Assembly (NCBI GenBank): GCA_032191485.1
Contig: JAVDOI010000019.1
Location: 4,088,282 to 4,152,281 of the forward strand
Source: Leptoclinus maculatus
Taxonomy: Eukaryota; Chordata; Actinopteri; Perciformes; Stichaeidae
Direction: 5' to 3'
Length of the DNA: 64,000 bases
Shown: one piece after another, positions 26,472-38,582 of the stretch
How positions within the stretch are numbered: the first letter of the stretch is position 1
Layout of the letters: each line of letters starts with the position of its first letter
Made by a program: the position numbers and the translations under genes
Notes under the pieces: model-generated
What the model was told of the DNA's origin: nothing
What the model saw: the letters and a program-made list of their open reading frames with translations, nothing else
Databases searched by the model: none

Positions 26472-29400
26472 TGATGTCGCTGTGGGATTGTACAGGGAAT
26501 CAAAAGCTGTGGCCTGGAACAGTGCACGCTCACATGTTGGTCATTATGGCCGCACTATAACCAAGCCACAGATTTTTTCGCATCCATCAGAGGTGTTAAA
26601 CCGTCTCATCTGTCTAATGAAATAAGCGATCGTTTTGTGCATTGACGCTGATGCGTGAGTGTACGTAATAAACCTTCAAATGGATTCGCTTGAAGGCCCT
26701 GGCAAACTAATCCGTCGGACGATTTTGGATCGTTGTTGAGAGTCCGTCGCCCTACATTTTGTGGTGTGGTTTGTCCTGGTCTGCCCCGCCCGGCAGATCC
26801 AGCATGTTGAATCAGCGGCACCACGGCACGGCCATCTGGAACGATGCTAAGCGGTGAGCGAGAGTGGTACGATAAAGGTGGCTGCTTCGTGTCATGTATG
26901 TATCGTAACAACAGCTTGTACATATATGCAGTCCTCGGACATCAGGTTTTCCTTTCTGAAGGAGGAATACAGACTACCGCCACCATTGGCTTGTAGTCTT
27001 TGCGGTGTGTTCAAGTGCAGCATTTTGGCCAAGACAGAGGAGACGTGCTGTGACGCAACAGTCGGCCTTCGTTGCCGCACATTCTTTGATGTCGGTTTTG
27101 GTGCTGTCATTACTTTCTATCTGGGAAGTGAGGAAATGTTTCCCCTTTAGCCCCAGGCTCCCAACTAGCACTCCTGCTATTTTGGGATACAACCCTGTCT
27201 CCTGCCATACACTATCTAAGTATACTATAAAGGGATATTATAAAAGTAACACAAGCCACCTCTTTAAGAAAGAGCATCAAGACCCTTAAGGTCATTATCA
27301 AAATCCATCGTCAACGTCTTATTTTTGGGATATAAAAGGTAACAACACACCATATTTTACTCTCAGTCAAATTGTTTTGATTTTAACGTTGCTTCAGTGT
27401 TATCATAAAAAAAGCAAAAAAACTATCCTTCATCATGAACCTTTCAAACTCATATTTATTTCAGACTCAAAAAAAACAAACAGATAAAATGTGAAATCTG
27501 ACCTCTGAGGTTTGGATCTTATGACACCTGTTCTTCACTATGGGATTCGTACCAGTAATTGCTTTTGAGGGGTCCCTGATCCATTTACACATCACTCTGC
27601 TTGCCAAAGCCGGAAACATTGTTGTTGTATTTGACACATGTCCTCTTTTCATCTTCTTTTATGTCAGAACAGTCGTTGTGATATTTATTTGGGGGTAGGC
27701 GTTGCTTTTGCAGTTGACACCCTCTGGGACTTTGGGGGGTTTTGATCTGAAAGACAGCATTACGATCTGTTCATCTAGACACTGTAAGAAATGCATTTTT
27801 TACAAATAATTTTACAGATTTATAAAACAGATTTTGTCAATAAAATAAAAAATATTTCACTTTCAAAGGTTTATGAAAAACAATCAATTCTCCCTGTGGG
27901 GTTATGGCACCTTCTTTTCTTGCAGTGTACACAAACCCTTTGTAATCATACCAAACACTGAACCACACAAAAACACACAAGAACCAGACACTATAAACAC
28001 TTGATTTGCAATCCAATATCCTCTCTGTTTTTCTCCCCTTTGGTTCTTGAATATGGAGGTGTGCATTCCAATTATTCTTTGTTGTTGTGAGAAAAAAAGA
28101 AGAATTTTTCCTCTTAGCTGCAGGGGATTCATTTAGACTATATCTGAGGGAAGAATTGGACAGCAGTGGACGGAAAGCGACCAATCAAACGCGCCTGCTG
28201 TCTTGTGGTGGGTGTGTAGTGGCCTTGTCATTGGCATCCACACAATAATTGGACTCTGAAGTTTAGCAAACATCTCTTTTTCTCATTTGTTAGTGTCCAA
28301 GCTCTTTCAATTCATTTATCAAAGCAGCCGCTGACATTATTTCTCCCCTCTGTTTTCCTTACTCCTCCATATTTATTCCTGCCCCGGTCTCTTCGGATGT
28401 TAAAATCAATGCCGAGTCCATGTTTGCCTATCTGCGTGAAACCTTTCTTCCCAAGGTGTGTCGGGAAAGAGCAAACGTCTCCAGAACGGGAGCACAGAGA
28501 TCAAGTATTTGCAGTCCGAAGTGTATGCTTGATATTGCACAGGTCAGTCACTGAGGCCTCTGTTTGGCTGTAAATGATAATTATGTGTTCTTTTCTTCTA
28601 TTGTGTTGTGATTGTACTTCTATAAAGGACACGCGGATACATAGAGAACCTTTATCCATCGCTATAACACTGGTGGATTTATCCTGGCGGAGCACAAGGG
28701 CGATAGCCTCCTCGGGCTGTGAATCATTCTTGCCAGCTGACTCTAATCACCAGCTAATTAATAGTTGATGTGCCGGCTTACAAAAACACGACTGCTATTA
28801 ACCTGTACATGCTATTGATTTAGCCTTGCTTTAGGTGCTTTGGCGGTTTCTTCTCGGGAAAGTGAACATAGCAGACGTTCGTATATATTCTAGGAAACCA
28901 AAGTTAAGAGTGTTAACTTGCGCTCAGACTAGCCCCAAGTACAGTTGTAGAAGAACTGAGACCTGAGTATTGATTGATTGCCCCGCGTCCTGCATTCAAC
29001 ACTTAATCTATAGTTTACTTGACATCTGTGTAAAGGCCATGTTACGGCGAAATTTCATGGCAAAATTCATTTATTTATGGGGGCGAAGTAAATAAAAACT
29101 TTTCTTTCGTCAAGTTCAACTTTGGTTGTCTTAGCCCTGCAAATGTGTGCTATTGACCTTAATGTGAACGAAGGGTTCAAGAGGGCGGAGGGCTACCAGC
29201 TTATTAGCCGTGTTGTACCATCCAGTTTTATTTCCAAAAAGAGAGGAATGACTTGCAGACAGGAGTCGGTGGTACAAATACATCTTTACTGCTTGAATAT
29301 ATAATTAGCAACCGAGCTAACAAGCTTGGTCACTGAGGGGTATCAAGCACTTAGCAAGCTCATTAGCTTGGAGAGAACCAAATGCTAGCAGGGAGTAAAC

Positions 29401-29931
29401 GGTACAGAGAAAATAGAAGGAAGTTCCGGAAGCTATACGCTCCTGTCTGGCTAGCGTGTTGGCGGTTATCTTTCCAGCTACAGTAGTTCACCAACTTGCC
29501 CTGCGTCGCTGGAGTCACTAAACTTCTACTGCACTCAAATATTTCATGTTTACACGCGGATAAGTTCAGTTGTGCCACTTCCTAGTGTGACCAACCGGTA
29601 ATGACAAATGCGGAACAGACTTGCAGATTTCATAACTGGGTCTAGCTGAAGCTGTTTGTTTTTTGAGGGTGAGCAATTCACAGGAGACAGACTCTGTTTT
29701 TGATTGACACTTCAGTATGTTGGGTAAGGTGTGAAGGAAAAACAACAAACTGCAAAATGAAATGTGTCTCAACTCGCCACTCGTCATAGTAATAAAGCGG
29801 TCGGTGTTCACCGGCTGTACTCTGTTTCCATGGGGATGTGTTTGGCAATTGATCCACAGTTCAGAGACGTATCAATGAAAATGATGCAGCAATTATTAAC
29901 CAAGCAACAATTAAACCTGGTCTACTCCTGC
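26472..29931. other. Unannotated non-coding stretch
   Basis: Frames up to 115 codons lack domains and overlap on opposite strands. 28735-28775 has GCTAATTAATAG-type AT motifs. 29300-29600 is GC-balanced DNA of unknown origin. No mobile element recognised. Confidence 0.45.
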
Positions 29932-30223
29932 AGGTAATCATTATTTTCATGTCATTAAGTTGTTTGCATGTTATTTTCTCAATTAATTGATTCATTGTCT
30001 AAGAAATGTTGGAAAATACTCAAATGTCCAAGATCACCTTTAGTTTTTTTTACCTTTTAATAGTTTTCTTCAACCAAAACGCAAAGAATTTCAATTTACT
30101 GTCACATTAGAATAACAAGAAGCAGCAAACACTCTTAGGAATATTTTGCATTTTGCTTGGTTATCAAAATAGGTGCTGATAAACATTCTGTAGTTCAATA
30201 AACTGACTAATTGTTTCAGCTCT
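29932..30223 (-). mobile_element. 'AGCTGAAACAATTAG' fish repeat, second copy
   Basis: Left end GGTAATCATTATTTTCATG, right end AATTGTTTCAGCTCT. This is the opposite orientation to the copy at 22995-23481, whose ends are AGCTGAAACAATT and ATAATCACGAGCTTCAGCCC. Interior words AATTTACTGTCACA and TTTTGCTTGGTTATC fit the same family. Shorter and more diverged than the first copy. Confidence 0.65.
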
Positions 30224-31336
30224 ATCTTGCTTAAGTGTCGGGGTCAATATATGCTAAAATCACACATTGCAAATGATTTGGCCAAGTACAAGAAGAATTT
30301 AGTGAGCCAACTCTTCACACGGATAATGTATACCCTCGCTGAATCAACTCCCTGCTACTTTTGTTTCACACACTGACAATTATTTATAGAATTCTGTTTG
30401 AACTTAGAGGTCACCGTGCTTTGTGCAGAGCTGAGATTAAAATATTGTATCACTTTAATAATACAATATCACACCCCAACATACAAAAAATAGAGGTCAA
30501 CTATATAGCAGTTTTTGTCCCATTGCAGTACCGGGTCTGTTAGTAGTCTGGCTGGTAAACAGATAAATGTTGAATCCTCCTCGCACATATCTAACAGCAG
30601 TTTTTAAGGAGTTAAGAAATCTGCGGTTAAGCTTAAACAATCATTATATTAGATAAGTCAGTGCTTTAGCTTTTTGACAACCTAATCTCCAGCTTTTCAT
30701 CACGAGGCTTTATTTGTTGCTGCTTTTGTTCCGCTGCCTTCATCCGCTCAGTTATAGTAATAAATGAGATTTCATAGGAAGACACATTTGCGGTTAAAAA
30801 AAGTCCAAATGAAACCATCTCCTCGACGACGCGTGTTTTACAGCTCACTGAGAGGCCGCTGAATTAAGCGTGATGCAAACACTGCAAATTGAATCAATTT
30901 GCCTCCTCTAAGTAGATGTGATGCGTGAAGCCTGAATGCTCAAATGAATAACAGAGAATTTCTGAGTTTAATGATGTTGTTTTTTTGTTCGTGCATTTCT
31001 TTCCCCTCTGCTTGATAAAGGTTCCAGAAGATCAGGCGTAGAGGAGGAAGAGAGATATCAGACAACAAGGCGGCAAGCGTGGAGGCGCGCGCCCGTGTCA
31101 CATGCTCCGAGCAACGCCGCAGCCACCGGGAATGAAGTGACAGGCTGTGGTGGAGCACAGGGACAGAATCAAGAGGTGAGTGGAGCATATTAAACTGATA
31201 AGTGGCCATGCGGAAAATGGAAGGCGCACACACAGACACGGGAACATGACACAATCCAGATGGGTGTGCACATGTTAAGGTACTTTTGCGTGCAAGAACA
31301 GGTTTAGAAACTTTTTGACTGTGGGGACCAGTTTTA
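30224..31336. other. Unannotated non-coding stretch
   Basis: 30690-30930 is repeat-free with mixed composition and could be a conserved element. The minus-strand 183-codon frame at 30940-31491 runs through the AAG microsatellite (read as Phe repeats) and has no domain, so it is not called a gene. Confidence 0.4.
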
Positions 31337-31363
31337 AAGAAGAAGAAGAAGAAGAAGAAGAAG
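31337..31363. repeat. (AAG)9 microsatellite
   Basis: Nine AAG units, followed by GAAGGAA. Confidence 0.95.
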
Positions 31364-33533
31364 GAAGGAATGCAAAAACAATCATATAAGCGTAAATGTG
31401 CAAACAAGATATTTCTCAGGGTCAAGCCTGTCATCGTTGTTGACGTATTGATCAAGAACAGCGTTCCTTTTGTGCAGACGGTCTGCAACACTTAATGATC
31501 AACATGGAACACAAAGCCTCGCAGCATGTGCGGACACACTGACGGGGCTTTGATTAAATCAGCAACTGTGGCAGCATTGTTGATGACAATGATGGCAGCA
31601 CTAAGGGCACATATCAAAGGAAAGGATCGGCATAACTTGCCACCAATGCACACATTCTCAGATGGATGTTCATGGATGCTGATGGAGGAAATTGATTTGG
31701 GCTAAAAACAAAGCGTTTATCATCAAACTGAGCGGCCATTTTCCGCAGACTTTCCGCAGAACTCATGAATAACTGCTTTCAAGCGTTATGTTTTGCCTGT
31801 CAGTCACGAGTGCACCGCGTTAGCTGTAATACATCTGAATTAAGCGCCTGGTGGCACTCTGTCACGTACACACCGTCGTAAGCCGTTAAATACATAAATC
31901 GGGTTTAAATGAACACACACACCACTTGTCTTGCCTGGTTTGCAGGGTAATTCATCTTCCAACTCCATGATTCTGTTATGCTGTCAAATTGACAAGTAAT
32001 CCATTGCTGGTGTCCTTGTTGTCAACATTAAGGTCATTTCTGATTGTCGCATTGAGTGAGCAGACTTGCAGCTTTGCAGCGCTTTGCAGGGGGTGATGGG
32101 AAAATACGCCAGGCGAAAGTATCAATGCATACTGTATGAGCGGAGTGAGCGGTAGCATGACAACCTGCCAAGGCTACAAAGTGGTAAAACGGTGGGGAAA
32201 ACTGCACACTTTTCGAAAGCTGTACATATTTGCAACAAAGTCACTTAAAAGACTCTGCAGTTACTTTCAATCTCAGCATCCTCCAAAGATGATAATCCTC
32301 TTTTTTTTTCTTTTTCTGGCAAGTCACACTGTATTGGCATCTTAAATCCCTCTGTCACAGAGATGGAAAGGTACAGACCTGTGCGATGCCTGTCAGGGGA
32401 CTGTGCAAAGTGTAGTACATGTTTTTGAACAAGTGCGCTCAGGCTTTAAATGGATTACAGCTCATTATCCCCAATTACTTTTCGGAATAAGCCGGGAAAT
32501 AGAGAGAAAACCTGACATGGTGGTTTGCTTCACAGAGGCGCTGCATTGAGCTATAAAAAGATTCTTTTTTTCCCCCTTAATTAATGCACTTGAAAGGGTT
32601 TTCTTTGAAGACGCTGTTCATATTTAGAGGTCAAGATAAAGAATCGCAGGTGCTTTGTAAATAAACTTATAAACAATTAATTTAATGGAAACCAAAAACT
32701 GATATTACTGCAGTGCTTACTATAATTGATAGAACTCTTAGATACAATATGGGTTTGTTGACACATTCTTCTATTTGGCTTTTTTTTCAGTTTTTTCCTC
32801 TCTAGTTGTTTTACAGCACCTTTTTAATGTTCGTTTTGATAAAGTTTAGCGCAAATGAGTTGCATTTCAACCGAACACCAACAGAGAATTTTCAGTCGGC
32901 TCTAACCTGCCAAACAGCCATAGAGCGAGGGAGCCTTGTACAGATGCTGTTAGGTTAGACACAAACAAGTTGAGAGTACACAGGTAGAAAGGCAGTAATC
33001 TCAAATGCACCGGAGCTGTAACATCCTGCGTTTGTCTCAGAGTGTTTCAGGTGAATCTAAAAATATTCTTGCTGTGCTTGGCTCGGCTGTCAAAAAGATC
33101 ATATGCGCTGAAGGGATCACCGAGTGGGTTAGAAACCAAGCAGTTAGCACATTTTATGTGTTTTTGTCCGTACTGCTGGAAAGATCATGGGTGCCAGCAA
33201 AAGCCCTCTGTTTTCAGGATGTATTTGAACAGTCAGCATGCGGACAGGCAACGGAACTCACAGCAGACCTACACACAAACCTGAACGACCACATTAACAC
33301 ATCATGTCTAGTCCATCTCCTCCCTGGAAGTTGATGAGTTGGTATGAATTAAATTGAATTGACAGAATTGTGAATATCTTTTTTACACACATGCTGGTTG
33401 CTTCATGTCTTCCTGTGGCTGCCTTTTAGTTTTTGTCCGTCTCAGTTTAGCTTCAATAATTTCCCCGCACACACAATGTTTACACTACAGTATCCGATTA
33501 GCATCTGCTTTTTGCTTACTTTTTTTGATCTTT
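31364..33533. other. Unannotated non-coding stretch
   Basis: No gene or recognised repeat. The plus-strand frame at 33005-33334 (109 codons) has no recognised domain and no clear splice sites. Confidence 0.45.
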
Positions 33534-33625
33534 GGACAGAGCTCGACTAGCTATTTCCACCTGCTGTGAGTTTTACGCTAAACTAAGTTAATTGGCTGCT
33601 GGCTGTATGCTAAATATATAGCTGA
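33534..33625 (+). mobile_element. Fold-back 'GTTAGCTTAGCATAA' repeat, half copy
   Basis: GGACAGAGCTCGACTAGC, then TTACGCTAAACTAAGTTAAT and GGCTGCTGGCTGTATGC. This is the right half of the family seen at 6608-7039. The left half is missing. Confidence 0.55.
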
Positions 33626-33635
33626 TTTACAGTAG

Positions 33636-33855
33636 AAAACGGTTAGCTTAAACTAGCATAAAGACTGGAAACGGGGAAAGGGTTAGTCTGGCTTTATCCA
33701 AAGTTTAAAAAACAAGTTAGCCTTCTGAAGCTAACTAATTAACATTTCCATTACTTTCCCTTGGACGGAGCCAGGCTACCTGTTTCTCCCTGCTTTTAAC
33801 CTTTATGCTAAACTAAGCTAATCGTCTGCCGGCTCCACGTTCACATTTAGCATAC
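33636..33855 (+). mobile_element. Fold-back 'GTTAGCTTAGCATAA' repeat, copy with both arms
   Basis: The left arm (GGTTAGCTTAAACTAGCATA, AGACTGGAAACGGGGAAA, TAGTCTGGCTTTATCC) and the right arm (GGACGGAGCCAGGCTACCTG, CCTTTATGCTAAACTAAGC, TCTGCCGGCTCC) are reverse-complementary across a roughly 60-bp centre, so the element could fold into one long hairpin. It lies directly after a half copy, as the pair at 6.6-7.0 kb also does. Confidence 0.65.
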
Positions 33856-36800
33856 GATTACACAATAATTCCGCGCATACTGTAGTCGGAGCAGCGACAC
33901 ACCTGATGCGCCACTGCAGCCTGATTGGTGCTCCGCAGCTGCAGCCAATTGAGAGACAATCATCAACCCCAAGAATGCCGAGGCGGTAGTTGCCTGCATG
34001 CCAACTTGTCTATGAGGCAACGAACATGAGAGAATGCGTCTTTACAATTGAAGCTGTGTCAATTGTGTCAATAGGCCTCGACCACGACCGCATGTCGAAC
34101 TCACATCAGACATAAAGACAAACCACATTGTGGTGAGCACATTGTGACTGCCGGATGGGTTATGATGGCATAACCTAGACAGCACGAGTACCCAACAGCA
34201 ACCCCTGGAGCCAAGCTGCGCGCCCCCCTCTCAGCCCACATTCTGGCTTTACACTCTCTTAACCCTACCTGACTGAAATGTATCCAATGATTCATCCAAT
34301 CAGAGTTATTGCACAAAGCCCCTCAGGCTGTGTGTTTTGTGTCTTCTCCACTCCACAGTAGGTGAAAGCGAAGCATGCATTTCAAACAGAAATTCTCATA
34401 TGTAGACCTCATGTCACAGCAAATTGTGGTTCATTTTCTTGATACGCAGAAGCATTGCTCCATCTCTTATCAGAAATATGTTTCATATCATGCAAACAGA
34501 GAAATCCAAGATGTGTTTTCACCCCTTAACAAGGGAGATGACAGAAATTGTCAATTCCCTCACCTTCCTCCTTATCATAGTTTTCTGTGGGAATCGCTGG
34601 TGCTCATTTACTCAGAAATCTGCTCGAAAATCATGAAGCAAATGTTTATTATTCATCCTTTTCAACAAAAAAAAAGAAACACATCTGCTCTGCCATTATC
34701 ATCCATCTGCCTTTGCCATTACTCTCAGCTCTCTTTCTAAGGATTTCTGTCCTCTTAACCCGCAGCATGTAGTAACTGCCAATCCGCCACGCCAATGAGC
34801 CATGTAGTAAAACCGCCGGTCTCTATATCTGGCTAATCTCAGAGCCGTCGCGGCGGCCATTACAAAGGGAAATGGTGCTTTATTTGGTGCGGCTGTGGAG
34901 GAGGGATGGGAAAATGAGTGGGAGGGCACTCCTAAGGATGTCATTTGGAAAAAAAAACTCACCTTTCACGACGCATAGTCGTTGAGGCGTAGGTGGTGGG
35001 TGGACCGCTGGTGACAAGGTGTGATGAATATGGGCTAGATATTAATGTTAAACCTTTTCATCATTCCCAGTTTACTCTAGCACTTTCTAGCTTTGCTTAC
35101 AGTATGTGGTCTGGCTGTAAGACTCCCCCCGGCTGACAGCTGACGGCTGTGGCATGAGCCAGGGAAACCCAAGGGAGGAGAGGAGATGCCTTTTTAAAAT
35201 CTGACGCGCCAGCTTAGCCACGGAGTCACTCTCGTATCCTGCTGCGCCGCTTCAAAAGCACCACGGAGCTGTTTTTCTCGTGGAAACCAGCATATTGTGC
35301 AAAGCCCCATGTGAAATGTTAAGCGAGCTTGCATACAATTACATCGTCTCTCCATTGTAATGCCGTGGTGGGGATAATGAGCAGTCAACATGTGCGTGTC
35401 CACCTCTGCCCATTAACGATATGCATTGCTTAACATTTCCACAGATTAATCTCACGAGCTCTGTGTGTGGGTGTTTCTTTTAAACTTACAAAGTTTTGAA
35501 AGTTCTAAAAGTCAGGCAGTGCCTTTATTTCCTGTTATCTCATTAAAATGAGGACACAGTCCAACGGAACAAAGCTATTGATGAGAACAATTGATTGGAC
35601 TCTGGGAAGTGACAAAAGACTGAAATTCAACACCCCTTTCAGCGATCTCGATACTGTTTCCGCACACAGTCAAAGCAGCACATCCCGGCCCCCCGCTGTG
35701 AATCTCGCTCTCCCGACGCTAATATTTACCTCCCCAATAAAAGTCGTTGTTGTGCGGCTCGCTCTAAATCAGGGGCCTGCTTCTGTCACTGATGACAAGA
35801 GGAAAATATAAAGCGTCTCTCACAGTGATGGAGAGCTCCCGGAGCTTTTATTAGCTGGGTGGAAAAGACAGCCCTCATAAGGGCCTGGTGTATGAATCCA
35901 ACAGTGCGTGAAGCTGTACAATCTATTTCTGGCTCTTTTTTTTAAGCCAATTAAATACTTAAGACAAATAATAATTAACACAGATTAACATTTCGGATTG
36001 GATGATGATTTCATATGTTGATATGGAGGTGTGAAATGCACATGCATTGCTTAATAACGTAGCTGTGCACTTTTCATCTGACACCATTAGTGTCAAGAGT
36101 AATGGCAGGTAACACATCCTCAACTTCTGTATGTATTTTTAGTTGAAAAACAATATGCAGGCAGGTTATCAGCTAAAATAATTCAGGCATTTGATTTCAT
36201 TGCACAACGTTACTTAGCTTAGCTTATTTGAGAATTTGAGAAGTGATTTGAAGCTATTTCCCACTATTTAATTATAGAACTGTCATTCCTCATCTCCCAC
36301 GTCGTTACTTCAGGAGGTGGAGGACACAGTATGAACTCCAACTCACACTGCAGTAGAGGAACCCACTCAATAAACAATTCATTAATTTATTACTGGATAT
36401 TTCTTCTTTACAAAATTCTGGGTTGCTTGCAGACAAATTGCACTTTTATGCATGTTCATCTGACCTGCTGATGAAAGGACTCACGCTCGACCAGCATTTA
36501 ATTGGAAGCAAATGTATTGGATGTGTACCTGCCAAATAATATCTCTATTCAACCTATAATTAGTGCCAAATTACATGTTTCTTTCCAAAAACCTTCATAG
36601 GAATAAATTCCCGTAACATTTCTACCGGATAATCCTCCGATTGCAGGATGAGTCATTAAAAAAAACATGTTACAGGAAAAAGGGAAAGATTTGACATTTG
36701 ACATACAAATACTCCAAAATGTTTCTTTTTCTCCAACATATCATACGAGATATACATTTAACACAGGGACACATTGAAAGAACTTGCAAAATGCATATTT

Positions 36801-37105
36801 TACAGCACCGTCTTTAATAATTAAATCCGACAACACTTCTACGAGTGCATTAAGCCTTCAGCATATCGTTGTCACAAGGTTCAGTTTTGCTTGCCTTCTG
36901 CTACTGCAAGTGCATGCATATGTCTCGGAGTACAACGCTTGATTTGCATTACAGCGGAACGCAAAGCACTCAACGCAGTGTGTCGTACTCTACATCTGCA
37001 TCCGACCGATATGTCAGACGGAGGGCCAGAGTGTTGAAACGCAAGTGGAGTGTGAAAATGTCGGGTAAACTTTTTATGGCCCGCGCTAATGTGGTTTTTC
37101 CGACG

Positions 37106-37110
<5 letters not shown>
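33856..37110. other. Unannotated non-coding stretch
   Basis: No gene supported. 34780-34870 and 35640-35890 are repeat-free, of mixed composition, and possible conserved elements. 36100-36800 is AT-rich. Confidence 0.4.

Positions 37111-37141
<31 letters not shown>
37111..37141. repeat. (AG)n microsatellite
   Basis: Uninterrupted AG repeat of 31 bp. Confidence 0.95.
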
Positions 37142-37143
<2 letters not shown>

Positions 37144-37414
37144 TACAGTAGCCAGCAGTGAAGAGTAGCTGCTGCCAAATGCACCGAGGGCTAGACGAAG
37201 ACGAGCCCTTGCCATCTGGGCCGCTCGAGGCGAGGCTGAAAACAACTCCAGCTCCATCACTGGCTTTTCCGGCTCACATTCGCACATCGGTTTTATTTAA
37301 TTTTTTCCCCCCCTCGTGCTCTTTTGGCCTCTCATCCCATTAAAGCATCCCATCTTGACATCCCGTGTCTTTCTCAAGCTGTCTTCTCGCTTACACTTGG
37401 CTCCTTCAAATTCT

Positions 37415-37455
37415 CCCCCCCCCCCTTCTTCTTCTTCCTCCTCCTCCCCCTCTCA
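37415..37455. repeat. C11 tract with TTC and CTC repeats
   Basis: Eleven C, then four TTC units, then CTC units and CCCCCTCTC. A compound pyrimidine simple repeat. Confidence 0.9.
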
Positions 37456-38547
37456 TGGATTTATCACTCTTAATTATCTTAACTAGCTCGCTTCATACTC
37501 GCCTTGTATCTAGCATATTTAATCTAGGATTCAGCAGGGCTATTAGTTACACTCAACATGCAGAGGCTAATTGATTTAAGGAAGCAAGATTTGCTTGTTG
37601 GTGCTGATGGGTTTAACTAAAAGCTAATATAGGAGGGTGGAGAGCAGAAATGGATGGATAGAAGTGAAGTGAAACGCTCATGCGGCAGAGGGGGGGACGT
37701 TCTGCTGTCTTTGTAAACTCTAAATTTCTTTCACACGCTTTGATGTCCAATTCAGTTTGTTTCGACTTTGCCCGAGCTTTGGGGGAGACGTAGTGCAGTG
37801 CATGGAAATAGAGATTCAACTATTTTAATGGCTCGCAGTCTCTTCTGATACAAGTGGGAATATATTTCCTTTTGCCTGATTTACATGTGATAACTGTGGT
37901 TAGGGTAAATATTTTCGGTTGGTGGGGAAACGGAGCGGCGGAACAGATGTCTGTTTAAATGTCATGTTTGTCGCCGAGGATGTGCTGACATTTCAGAACC
38001 CAGACTTTCACCTCTCGGATTCGTTCGCTGTGAGTCATTACCAGAATCAGGTTGAGTCAGAGCTGCTGTTGTGAATAAATATGATCTAATTGATAGCTGA
38101 CCCCCCTCACATTAACGAGCAAATGCGACCAAACCAACCGCACGCCTATAAGACTTAACTATGTTTGTGTGCGCATTCCGAATTGCTGCGTCCATGTTTG
38201 TTTTTAGCTCCCTTCTGCGTGCATGCGTGTGACTCCTGCTGCATATGCAGTTAGGGCGGCTGGTGGCCACGGATATTGATAATGGCATCGGGGACACTCA
38301 GCTTCTTGTCTTATTAATCACACCAGGCTGCGCAGTGACCTTTCTCCGAGCCCACTGCTTTGGGCCGAGCCAGATCCCCTGCCTCTGCCGCGCCCCCCCT
38401 GGGAGCAGCAGGCTGACATCACTCACCCTGTGTCCGCTAATGTCAGCCCCGAGTCTGGCCGCAGAGGCTCACCGGCCCTGCCTGGCGCCCCGGACACAGC
38501 CTTGGATGACAGAGACATTGATCACTCAGGAAGCTCAGGTTGTCTGG

Positions 38548-38549
<2 letters not shown>
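37456..38549. other. Unannotated stretch with GC-rich possible regulatory island
   Basis: 38240-38530 is GC-rich and repeat-free up to the GT array. It includes TATTGATAATGG, CTTATTAATCACACC and clustered CCGAG/GCAG words. It may be a conserved element or part of a CpG-containing regulatory region. No exon was established, although a 130-codon frame (38245-38637) crosses it and ends in the GT repeat. Confidence 0.35.

Positions 38550-38579
<30 letters not shown>
38550..38579. repeat. (GT)15 microsatellite
   Basis: Thirty bp of GT, splitting two repeat-free stretches. Confidence 0.95.

Positions 38580-38582
<3 letters not shown>

Noticed and set aside
30940..31491. Minus-strand frame of 183 codons
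   Set aside because: Contains a Phe run from the AAG microsatellite, has no domain, and shows no exon boundaries.
36205..36260. CTTAGCTTAGCTTATTT as another fold-back repeat copy
   Set aside because: Only about 15 bp match, with none of the neighbouring family words.
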